Assembly: GCA_040275425.1 (NCBI GenBank)
Contig: JBEOKB010000046.1
Coordinates: 1-7,634 of the forward strand
Direction of reading: 5' to 3'
Origin: Pinisolibacter sp040275425
GTDB lineage: Bacteria > Pseudomonadota > Alphaproteobacteria > Rhizobiales > Ancalomicrobiaceae
Length of the DNA stretch: 7,634 nucleotides
The notes below the pieces were generated by a model. The model ran no database searches. It saw only the letters and a program-made list of their open reading frames with translations, and was not told the origin of the DNA. Below, piece by piece: positions 1-7,048 of this stretch (its first letter is position 1; every line of letters starts with the position of its first letter). The position numbers and the translations under genes are program-made.

Positions 1-41
1 AGGGACGAGGCTTCGAAGGCGGAAACCGCACGGAGAGCGAA

Positions 42-131
<90 letters not shown>

Positions 132-165
132 GCAAGAAAAGCACGCTGGTCGACGAGCGACCGTG

Positions 166-194
166 CCTATACACGGGCCTCGGCGGGTCGACAA
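166..194 (-). promoter_or_regulatory. Candidate sigma70-type promoter of tRNA-Ser
   Basis: On the minus strand a TTGTCG hexamer (194-189) is separated by exactly 17 bases from TATAGG (171-166). Each matches four of six consensus positions. Transcription would begin near position 159, leaving a leader of roughly 28 bases before the tRNA 5' end at 131. The position is right for a tRNA promoter. The call rests on hexamers and spacing only. Confidence 0.5.
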
Positions 195-236
195 GCCCTC
201 CGGTGAATTTCTCTTTCGCCCGCCCCGATCCCGACC

Positions 237-259
237 CGCCGCGGACCGTCGCAGCGGCG
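237..259 (-). terminator. GC-rich hairpin after the c-di-GMP gene (weak terminator candidate)
   Basis: A 6-bp perfect inverted repeat (CGCCGC/GCGGCG) with an 11-base loop lies 34 bases beyond the stop codon of the GGDEF/EAL gene. No T-run follows on the minus strand, so it is not a canonical intrinsic terminator. In DNA this GC-rich such a stem can arise by chance. Confidence 0.2.
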
Positions 260-292
260 CGGAGGGACGCGCGGAACCGAGAGCGCAGGGGC

Positions 293-3200
293 TCAGGCGG
301 CGCGTTCGGCGTGGGCGAGGAGGGTGCGCAGGCAGGCCAGCATCTCGTCCTGCAGGGCGTGAATCTTGGGCAGTTCGGCGCGGGCGGCCTCGATCTCGCC
401 GCGCTCGCGCAACGTCTCCAGCTCGTCGGACAGGGTCTGGACGGCGCGGCGGATCGCCTCGACGCGACGATAGGCGCCGAGATGGGTGTAGCCGTCGGCC
501 TCGCGCCACCAACTCAGGAAGCGCGAGAGCTGCTGGTCTGAGGTGGGAAGGCGCTCCTGGGCGCCGGCGACGTACTGTTCGAGCGCGCGCATCCAGTGGC
601 GAATCTCGACCTCGGCCACCACCAGCGGCAGATCGGCGCGGTCGAGCGCGCGCGCGGCGACGGCCGACCACTCCACCGGCGGGGTCCAACCGGCGATCCA
701 GGCCTCGAAATGCTCGGCCGGCATCGGTCGGGCGATGCCGTAGCCCTGAGCGATCTCGCAATCGAGCTCGAGCAGAAGCGTGCCGTGAGCGACGCTCTCG
801 ACGCCCTCGGCGACCACTTCGCGACGGAACGACTTGGCCAGGCCGATCACGCCCTCGACGATGGAGAGATCCTCGGCGTCGGTGAGCATGTCGCGCACGA
901 AGGACTGGTCGATCTTCAGCATGTTGGCGGGCAGACGCTTGATGTAGGTGAGCGAGGAGTAGCCGGTGCCGAAGTCGTCGAGAGCGAAGCGCACGCCGAG
1001 GCGCTGGCAGGTCTCGATCACCTGCGACACCTGGGCGAGATCCTCGAGGGCGGCGGTCTCGAGCACCTCCAGTTCGAGGTGCTCGGGCGCGACGTCGGGA
1101 TGGGCGGCGAGCAGGGCCTCGAGGCGCGGCACGAAGCCGGGCTGCTGCAACTGGCGGGCGGCGACGTTCACGGAGACCGTGAGGTCGAGCCCGTGCGCGC
1201 GCCACTGCGAGAGCCGGGTCAGGGCGGTGTCGACCACCCAGTCGCCGAGGTCGACGATGACGGGCGTGTTCTCGACGTCGGGCAGGAACTCGCCCGGCGC
1301 GAGCAGGCCGCGCGAGGGATGGCGCCAGCGGATCAACGCCTCGGCGCCGATGACCACGCCGCGGCGCATGTTCACCTTGGGCTGGTAGTAGAGCACGAAT
1401 TCGCCGTCCCGGAGGGCGCGTGCGACGCGTTCGGCGTTCTGACGCTGATTGCGCTCGCGGCGCTCGTGGTCGGGATCGAACAGCATCCAGCGGTTCCGTC
1501 CGGCCTGTTTGGCCAGATACATCGCCTGATCGGCGTGTCGCAGCAGGGTGTCGGGATCGCTGTCGTCGCGGGGATAGAGGGTGACGCCGATACTGGCGGA
1601 GACGCGGATGGCGTGCTCCTCGACCAGGATCGTGCCGGCGATCTGCTCGAGCACGCGGTCGAGCGCGCTCTCCCAGTCGGAATCGCGCCGGAGCCCCTGG
1701 AGCACGAGGATGAACTCGTCGCCGCCCAGACGCGCCAGGGTGTCGTCGGCGCGCAGGCATTCCTCGAGACGGCCGACGATCTCGACCAGGAGCCCGTCGC
1801 CGACCTCGTGGCCGTAACGGTCGTTGACGTCCTTGAAGCCGTCGATGTCGAGATAGCAGATCGCGGTGGTGGTTTCGCGACGTCCGGCCTGGGCGAGGGC
1901 CTGGCGCATGCGGTCGGCGAGCAGAACACGATTGGGGACGCCGGTCAGCGGGTCGTAGTGGGCGATGCGCTCGAGTTCGCGCTCGTGGCGCTTGGCGGCG
2001 GTGATGTCGGAGAAGACGCCGACGTAGTGCTGGACGGTGCCGGCGGCGTCGCGAACGGCGGTGACGGTCAGGAGCTCGGCATAGATGCCGCCGTCCTTGC
2101 GCCGGTTCCAGATCTCACCGCGCCAATGGTCGTTCTCGACGACCTCGCGCCACATGTCGGCGTAGAAGCCGGGGGTCTGGAGGCCGCTGGAGAGCAGCCG
2201 GGGCGTCCTGCCGACGACCTCGTCGCGAGCGTAGCCGGTGATCCGGCAGAAGGCCTCGTTGACCTCGACGATGCGGCTGTCGGCATCGGTGATGGTGATG
2301 CCCTCGTGAGCGTGCTCGAACACGCTCGCGGCGAGCTTGGTGCGCTCCTCGGCGCGCCGACGCGCGCCGATGTCGCGGAAGACCGTCACCGATCCGCCGA
2401 CCACGCCGTTCTGGCGCAGCGGGCTCGAGTGCACTTCCACGACGATCGGCGTGCCCGCCTTGTCGACGAAGACCTCCTCGCCCCAGAACGGCTCACCGCT
2501 GCGGGTGGTGTCGAAGATCGGGCAGTCCTCGAGCGCCATGTTGCCGTTGCGGGCGTGGTTGTGAATGAGATCGTGGACGCGGGCGCCGATGAGCTCGTGC
2601 GCGGCATAGCCGAGCAGCTTCAACGCCGCGTCGTTGACGAAGACGGCGACGCCCTGCTCGTCGATCACGTAGAGGCAGTCGGCCATGTTGCGGGTGATCA
2701 GAGCCAGTTGCTGGCGCTCGCGGGCGAGGCGGGCGCGGTTGCGCAACAGGGCGAGCACGGCGAGCATGGCGAGCAGCAGCAGCGTGATCGCGCCGATGGC
2801 CTGGACCTCCACCGTCCGCAGCAGGGCGACGAGGACGGGGGCCTCGGTGTAGCCGACGATGTAGGCGGCGTGGACGCCGAGCGGGTCGCGGATGGCGTGG
2901 AAGGCGGCGATGTAGCCCCGGCCCTCGCGCACGATCGGCACGGCGAAGCCGACGCCTTCGGCCATCCCGGCACGGACCTCGGGATCGGCGGCGAGGATGG
3001 GATCGAGGAGGCGCACGGTGGCCGACTGCACGAAGTCGCGGGTGATCCGCGAGATGGCCGGGTTCTCCTTGCGGTAGTCGGAGTGGAGCGGCGCGTCGAT
3101 GAAGTGATCGCGCTGCTCGGGGAAGACGACGTCGGTGGTGACGCTGCGATGCATCAGCAGGGCGTATTCGCCGACCGGCAGAAGGCGGGTCAGATTCTCG

Positions 3201-3772
3201 TGGATGCGCTCGAACGGCAGCGAGATCTCGACGCTGCCGAGGTGGTCGCCGTTGCGCAGGACCGGGAAGACGTTGCGGAAGGCGGGCAGGAACATCCCGC
3301 CCTCGAAACCGGTGACCGGGCGCAGCTCGGTGTTGGCGATGCGCACCGAGGGGCGGGCGGCGAAGAGCGGATCGTCGGAGCGGGCCGGCAGCATGAAGCG
3401 CAGGAACGAGCGGCCGTCGGGCAGGTGGAAGTGGAACTGGCGCAGGCCCTCCGCCTTCATCTCGAGATAGGTGGGCAGCAGCAGGCGATAGAGGCGACCT
3501 CGCAGCAGGGCCCGTTCGGCCGGATCGGCCTCGGTCCCGGCGGCGGCGAGGATGGTCAGCACCTCGGGCTTCAGCACCTGGGTCCTGAGCCGGGTCTCGA
3601 CGTCGAGCCGGTACATCTCGATGGTCGAGCGATAGGCGACGTCGAGGGAGACGACGTTCTGCTCGGCGATCAGACGCGACTCCCTGTCGTAGTGGGCGCG
3701 GATGATGCCCAGCGTGACGACACAGAGGACGGCGGTGGCGGCCACCGTGATCCAACCGGAGAGGCGCCTCAT
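293..3772 (-). CDS. Membrane Cache-PAS-PAS-GGDEF-EAL c-di-GMP cyclase/phosphodiesterase with CZB-like tail
   Basis: This 1159-residue inner-membrane protein probably makes and degrades c-di-GMP in response to a periplasmic signal. TM1 is about residues 7-25 and TM2 about 324-343. Between them lies a Cache-type sensor carrying QFHFH (112-116) and SFLRF (122-126). Two PAS domains follow (about 355-470 and 480-595). The GGDEF domain (about 600-765) has intact GGDEF (683-687) and an RxxD inhibitory site (R674, D677). The EAL domain (about 778-1025) keeps the residues expected for catalysis: E811, N869, E905, D932/D933, K953, E989 and Q1009. Residues 1045-1155 look like a CZB domain, but S1083, R1108 and Q1112 occupy expected Cys/His ligand positions and only H1059 remains. 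The ATG overlaps the upstream gene's TGA (ATGA), with GGAG 8 bases before it, so translation is coupled. Bifunctionality is inferred from motifs; which activity dominates cannot be told. Confidence 0.95.
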   Translation of the reverse strand: MRRLSGWITVAATAVLCVVTLGIIRAHYDRESRLIAEQNVVSLDVAYRSTIEMYRLDVETRLRTQVLKPEVLTILAAAGTEADPAERALLRGRLYRLLLPTYLEMKAEGLRQFHFHLPDGRSFLRFMLPARSDDPLFAARPSVRIANTELRPVTGFEGGMFLPAFRNVFPVLRNGDHLGSVEISLPFERIHENLTRLLPVGEYALLMHRSVTTDVVFPEQRDHFIDAPLHSDYRKENPAISRITRDFVQSATVRLLDPILAADPEVRAGMAEGVGFAVPIVREGRGYIAAFHAIRDPLGVHAAYIVGYTEAPVLVALLRTVEVQAIGAITLLLLAMLAVLALLRNRARLARERQQLALITRNMADCLYVIDEQGVAVFVNDAALKLLGYAAHELIGARVHDLIHNHARNGNMALEDCPIFDTTRSGEPFWGEEVFVDKAGTPIVVEVHSSPLRQNGVVGGSVTVFRDIGARRRAEERTKLAASVFEHAHEGITITDADSRIVEVNEAFCRITGYARDEVVGRTPRLLSSGLQTPGFYADMWREVVENDHWRGEIWNRRKDGGIYAELLTVTAVRDAAGTVQHYVGVFSDITAAKRHERELERIAHYDPLTGVPNRVLLADRMRQALAQAGRRETTTAICYLDIDGFKDVNDRYGHEVGDGLLVEIVGRLEECLRADDTLARLGGDEFILVLQGLRRDSDWESALDRVLEQIAGTILVEEHAIRVSASIGVTLYPRDDSDPDTLLRHADQAMYLAKQAGRNRWMLFDPDHERRERNQRQNAERVARALRDGEFVLYYQPKVNMRRGVVIGAEALIRWRHPSRGLLAPGEFLPDVENTPVIVDLGDWVVDTALTRLSQWRAHGLDLTVSVNVAARQLQQPGFVPRLEALLAAHPDVAPEHLELEVLETAALEDLAQVSQVIETCQRLGVRFALDDFGTGYSSLTYIKRLPANMLKIDQSFVRDMLTDAEDLSIVEGVIGLAKSFRREVVAEGVESVAHGTLLLELDCEIAQGYGIARPMPAEHFEAWIAGWTPPVEWSAVAARALDRADLPLVVAEVEIRHWMRALEQYVAGAQERLPTSDQQLSRFLSWWREADGYTHLGAYRRVEAIRRAVQTLSDELETLRERGEIEAARAELPKIHALQDEMLACLRTLLAHAERAA

Positions 3773-4602
3773 CGCGGCTTCTCCCGGGCGAGGCGGCGCA
3801 CGCCGTCGTAGTCGGCGTCGAGAGCGGCCTCCATGCCGTTGCGGATGGAGGCGCCCCAGGCGGCGAAGGTCGAGGCGGGCGTGGCGAGGAGGTCGGCGCG
3901 CAGCCTGTCCACCCGGGCCGCGCCGAGACGATCGGTGGCGGCGACGAGGACGAAGCCGGGGATGGGATCGGTGGCGGCGAGGATCTCGAGACCGAGGCTC
4001 TCGTACTTGCGGGCGATCGATTCCTTCATCGTCCCGACCCGGATCTCGCCCGCCGCGAGGGCCAGGGCGACGGCCTCGTGGTTGCCGAGCACGCGAGAGC
4101 GGGTGGCCTCGAGCGGGATGGCGGCGGTGCGGGCGAGCAGGGCCGTGGCGGAGAGCGGGCCGCAGGTGGAGAGCGGCTGCGGCAGGCCGAGCGGCGCGCC
4201 GGCGAGTTCCTTCGGGTCGACCCGATCGGCGCGGGAGGCGGCGAGGACGCAGCGATAGGCGCCGGCGCCGTCGGCCTCGGCGAAGCGGACGACCGGGCGG
4301 GCATGGGCGGCGGCGGCGGTGAGCTGGACGTAGGGCAGCGGGCCGAGATAGGCGAGATCGACGCGGTGCTCGCGAAAGGCCTCGATCAGGTCCTCGTAGC
4401 GCGAGAAGTGGGCGTGTTCGACCGGCGCGGCGAGCAGCTTCTCCAGATGGAGGAGAAAGGCTGTGAACTCGCGCACGGTGGCGTCGCGGTTCTCGATCGA
4501 GACGGCGGCGAGGCGCAGGGGTCTCGGCGCCTCGGCGCGGACCGGTGCGGCGAGGCACACCAACCAGGACAGGACCAGCAGGGACGCCGGGCGCAACTTC
4601 AC
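3769..4602 (-). CDS. Periplasmic PhnD-like solute-binding protein
   Basis: This 277-residue protein resembles the PhnD/phosphonate-phosphite binding-protein family (type 2 periplasmic fold). The GTG start at 4602 is chosen because GAGG sits 8 bases upstream and a signal peptide begins at once: KLR, a hydrophobic stretch (about 7-19), then VRA (21-23) as a likely cleavage site. There is no lipobox. Family-like signatures are FREHRVDLAYLGPLPYV (76-92, with Y91), the phosphate-loop variant STCG (145-148, usually STSG) and GNHEAV (173-178, with the conserved His at 175). The gene is first in a two-gene operon and overlaps the c-di-GMP gene by 4 bases. No ABC permease or ATPase gene is in the window, so a sensory role, delivering ligand to the neighbouring Cache domain, is plausible but inferred. 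The ligand is unknown. An in-frame GTG at 4665 would add 21 residues ahead of the signal peptide and is less likely. Confidence 0.88.
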   Translation of the reverse strand: MKLRPASLLVLSWLVCLAAPVRAEAPRPLRLAAVSIENRDATVREFTAFLLHLEKLLAAPVEHAHFSRYEDLIEAFREHRVDLAYLGPLPYVQLTAAAAHARPVVRFAEADGAGAYRCVLAASRADRVDPKELAGAPLGLPQPLSTCGPLSATALLARTAAIPLEATRSRVLGNHEAVALALAAGEIRVGTMKESIARKYESLGLEILAATDPIPGFVLVAATDRLGAARVDRLRADLLATPASTFAAWGASIRNGMEAALDADYDGVRRLAREKPR

Positions 4603-4760
4603 GCGGTCGACCTCGGGCTCGAAACGACGTTGCGACGATTCAGGCGGACACCGATTAAAATGCACCTAATTCCCGCTCTCGTCGTGAGAAACAGGCCCGA
4701 ATGGCGCCACTTTCCGCTCCAAGTCGACGACGGGAGGCGAAATCGGGTCGATCGCCCGCC

Positions 4761-4792
4761 ACGTCGGCTGGCATTACGGGACGTCGGCTCGC
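4761..4792. repeat. Tandem direct repeat, 20-bp period (candidate activator site)
   Basis: ACGTCGGCTGGC (4761-4772) recurs as ACGTCGGCTCGC (4781-4792), matching at 11 of 12 positions including the first nine. The starts are exactly 20 bases apart, close to two helical turns, so a bound regulator would face the same side of the DNA. The repeat lies mid-way in the divergent region, about 160 bases from each start codon. A binding-site role is inference. Confidence 0.45.
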
Positions 4793-4876
4793 CGTTTCGG
4801 AAATGCGTAGAAATCCCTGGATACGAAAAGGCGAATCGAACGCGTGCATCGTTAACCGGACATCAATGCGGACGTG

Positions 4877-4905
4877 TTGGCCTCAACGGGTCATCGACGG
4901 ATATC
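4877..4905 (+). promoter_or_regulatory. Candidate promoter of the chemoreceptor gene
   Basis: TTGGCC (4877-4882) and GATATC (4900-4905) are separated by 17 bases. They match four and three of the six consensus positions respectively, so the call is weak. Transcription would start near 4912, giving a short leader of about 18 bases before the ATG at 4930. I saw no clear sigma28 or sigma54 promoter. Confidence 0.27.
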
Positions 4906-4911
4906 GTCGAT
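4893..4911. repeat. Inverted repeat overlapping the candidate chemoreceptor -10 region
   Basis: The arms ATCGACG (4893-4899) and CGTCGAT (4905-4911) are perfect reverse complements around the 5-base centre GATAT. The 19-base element covers the candidate -10 hexamer and reaches the predicted start of transcription, where a repressor operator would be expected. It ends 18 bases before the ATG. Confidence 0.4.
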
Positions 4912-4929
4912 CATTTCGGACACGAAACC

Positions 4930-6948
4930 ATGCGTCTTCGCTCACACCTCGCTCTGGCGATCTGCGGCAGTCTCGCCGTGGCCGCATCCCTGTTCTTCGC
5001 CGCGAGCTGGTGGATCACGGGAAGCATGATCTCGACCAGTCTCGAGCGCAGACTGGACGACGAAATGATGCGCTTCGACGCCGAGGTGTCGGCGGAGACG
5101 ACGCGCGGGCGATCGCTGGCGCTGGCGATCGCCTCGATCCCGGACGTGGTCGACGCCTTCGCGAAGCGGGATCGCGCCCTGCTGCAGCGCGAGGTCGAAG
5201 TCGCCTTCGCCGCGCTCAAGGACGAGGGCATCGTCCAGTTCCAGTTCCACACCGCGCCGGCGATCTCGTTCCTGAGACTGCATCAGCCCGACAAGTTCGG
5301 CGACGATCTGAGCGGCTTCCGCCACACGGTGGTGGAGGCCATCAAGAAGGGGCAGGTCGTCGAGGGCCTGGAGAGCGGCAAGGCCGGGACCGGCATCCGC
5401 GTGGTGGCGCCGATCCGGCGCGGCGGCGAAATGCTCGGCACGCTCGAATTCGGCATGACCTTCGGCGACGAGTTCGCCCAGCGCTTCACGATCCGCACCG
5501 GATCGCGCATGGCGGTGTTCCTCGACGGCGGAGAGGCGGGCAAGCCGTTCTCCTCGACCTTCTCGCCCGACTTCACGGTGGCGGCCGATCGGATCGCGGC
5601 GGCGCACACGGCGCCCCTGACCATCGCCTCGATGCCGGTCGACGGCTCGCCGGTGGCGCTGCGGCTGGCGCCGCTCGCCGACTACGCCGGCAAGGTGGTC
5701 GGCGTGACCGCGGTCGGCATCGACCGCAGCGACCTCGACACCCTGCGCGGCGAGACGCTCACTCTGTTCGGGGCGATCTCGGGCGCGTTCCTGCTGTTCG
5801 GCTTCGTCCTCGCGTGGCGGCTCGACGTCAAGATCGCCCATCCGCTGGCGGCGCTGACCGACGGCATGAAGACCCTGGTGGCCGGGCGCACCGACATCGA
5901 CATTCCCGACGACGTCAAGATCGCCGAGGTGCACGAGATGGCCGAGGCGATGCGGGTGTTCCGCGACGCGACCATCGAACGCGAGGCGCTGCGCGAGGAC
6001 AACCAGCGACAGATCGACGCGCGCATGCAGCAGACCCGCACCTTCTCCTCGGCGCTCGACGAGTTCCGCGCCCAGGCGGAGAACATCCTCGAGGTGGTCG
6101 ACGGCACGGCACGGCGCCTGCGCGGCTCGGCCGAGGGGCTGGCCGGATCGGCGGCCGACGCGACGCGTCAGGCCGAGGCGGCGGCGGCGGTGTCCGACAC
6201 CACGTCCGACAACGTCCAGACGGTGGCGGCGGCGTCCGAGCAACTGTCGAGCTCGATCGACGACATCGCGCGTCAGGTCGGCACCGCGGCCGACGTGATC
6301 GCCCGGGCGGGCGAGATCACCGAGCGGTCGGCGCACGAAATCGAGACCCTGGCGGAGGCCGGGCAGCGGATCGGCGACGTGGTGGCGATGATCCGCGCCA
6401 TCGCCGCCCAGACCAACCTCTTGGCGCTCAACGCCACCATCGAGTCGGCACGCGCCGGCGAGGCGGGCAAGGGCTTCGCGGTGGTCGCCAACGAAGTGAA
6501 GATGCTGGCCGGGCAGACCGCGCGCTCGACCGAGGAGATCTCGCATCAGATCGCCTTCCTGCAGTCGTCGACGCGCGGGGCGGTCGATTCGATCCGCGAG
6601 GTGTCGCAGGCGATGAACGAGATCCAGGCGGTGGCCGGGTCGATCGCCTCGTCGGTCAAGGAGCAGAGCGCGGCGACGCGCGAGATCTCGCAGGGCGCGC
6701 AGATGGCCGCCGACGGCACCGCCCGTCTGGCGGAGAGCGTGTCGGGCGTGACCGGCGCCATCGTCCAGACCAAGGACACCGCGAGCGAGGTGTTCGACGC
6801 CTCGGCGCAGCTGACCGAACAGTCCAGCCGCCTGACCGAAGAGGTCAAGACCTTCCTGGCGAAGCTGCGGACGGGTCCGCTCGATCGCCGCGAAGGGCGG
6901 CGCGACGACGGCTACCACGGTCCGGAGCGGCGCTCCCGACGCGCCTGA
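4930..6948 (+). CDS. Methyl-accepting chemotaxis protein with periplasmic Cache sensor
   Basis: This 672-residue inner-membrane chemoreceptor should relay a periplasmic signal to CheA/CheW and so to the flagellar motor. TM1 is about residues 7-30 and TM2 about 277-296. The roughly 240-residue sensor between them carries QFQFH (103-107) and SFLRLH (113-118), followed by VEGLESG (144-150) and LGTLEF (169-174); these blocks are shared with the divergent GGDEF/EAL protein. A HAMP domain follows (about 297-350; P305 and IPDD at 325-328). The long coiled coil has its hairpin tip at IAAQTNLLALNATIESARAG (491-510), then GKGFAVVANEV (513-523). The C-terminus is a basic, Arg-rich tail without an NWETF-type CheR-binding pentapeptide. 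ATG 4930 is chosen because TM1 starts directly after it; the ribosome site is weak (CGGA at 4917-4920), and reading further upstream in frame gives no plausible protein. Confidence 0.96.
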   Translation: MRLRSHLALAICGSLAVAASLFFAASWWITGSMISTSLERRLDDEMMRFDAEVSAETTRGRSLALAIASIPDVVDAFAKRDRALLQREVEVAFAALKDEGIVQFQFHTAPAISFLRLHQPDKFGDDLSGFRHTVVEAIKKGQVVEGLESGKAGTGIRVVAPIRRGGEMLGTLEFGMTFGDEFAQRFTIRTGSRMAVFLDGGEAGKPFSSTFSPDFTVAADRIAAAHTAPLTIASMPVDGSPVALRLAPLADYAGKVVGVTAVGIDRSDLDTLRGETLTLFGAISGAFLLFGFVLAWRLDVKIAHPLAALTDGMKTLVAGRTDIDIPDDVKIAEVHEMAEAMRVFRDATIEREALREDNQRQIDARMQQTRTFSSALDEFRAQAENILEVVDGTARRLRGSAEGLAGSAADATRQAEAAAAVSDTTSDNVQTVAAASEQLSSSIDDIARQVGTAADVIARAGEITERSAHEIETLAEAGQRIGDVVAMIRAIAAQTNLLALNATIESARAGEAGKGFAVVANEVKMLAGQTARSTEEISHQIAFLQSSTRGAVDSIREVSQAMNEIQAVAGSIASSVKEQSAATREISQGAQMAADGTARLAESVSGVTGAIVQTKDTASEVFDASAQLTEQSSRLTEEVKTFLAKLRTGPLDRREGRRDDGYHGPERRSRRA

Positions 6949-6957
6949 GACGGACGA

Positions 6958-6975
6958 GGACGGGTCGGGCCGTCC
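6958..6975 (+). terminator. Hairpin just after the chemoreceptor stop codon
   Basis: GGACGG (6958-6963) and CCGTCC (6970-6975) form a 6-bp stem with a 6-base loop, beginning 10 bases after the TGA. No T-run follows, so terminator function is uncertain. It may only protect the transcript end. Confidence 0.27.
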
Positions 6976-7004
6976 CCTGCCGTCGCACCGACTCGCACGA
7001 CCGC

Positions 7005-7022
7005 CGCGGTGAGCCCACCGCG
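7005..7022 (+). terminator. Strong GC hairpin between the chemoreceptor and the ZorA-like gene
   Basis: CGCGGTG (7005-7011) and CACCGCG (7016-7022) form a perfect 7-bp stem closed by a 4-base loop. It ends 15 bases before the GGAG ribosome site of the next gene and has no T-run. It could attenuate read-through or shape the leader of the downstream transcript. The role is inferred from position. Confidence 0.3.
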
Positions 7023-7048
7023 ACGGAATCCCATCACGGAGACATCCC

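Larger units (their letters stand above)
4603..4929. promoter_or_regulatory. Divergent intergenic regulatory region
   Basis: These 327 bases separate the minus-strand binding-protein operon from the plus-strand chemoreceptor. The stretch is visibly richer in A and T than its flanks, and no supported gene lies in it. It holds the tandem direct repeat at 4761-4792, the inverted repeat at 4893-4911 and a candidate plus-strand promoter at 4877-4905. On the minus strand the only promoter-like element I see is a TTTAAT hexamer (4659-4654), which lacks a convincing -35 partner. Both transcription units presumably start here, which allows co-regulation. Confidence 0.7.

Noticed and set aside
19..29. 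Small hairpin (GCGG-AAA-CCGC) as a terminator of tRNA-Ser
   Set aside because: It has only four base pairs and no T-run, which is expected often by chance in DNA of this composition.
596..3811. Plus-strand open frame of 1071 codons antisense to the c-di-GMP enzyme
   Set aside because: It is a high-GC shadow. Its translation is low-complexity (rich in D, E, G, A, V, H) with no recognisable domain, whereas the opposite strand encodes intact GGDEF, EAL and PAS motifs.
4654..4659. TTTAAT on the minus strand as the -10 box of the binding-protein operon
   Set aside because: It matches five of six consensus positions, but no acceptable -35 hexamer lies 16-18 bases upstream, so no promoter is called.
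4603..4665. Extended start (GTG at 4665) for the PhnD-like protein
   Set aside because: It would put 21 polar residues before the signal peptide and lacks a good ribosome site. GTG 4602 has GAGG at 8 bases and begins directly with the signal peptide.
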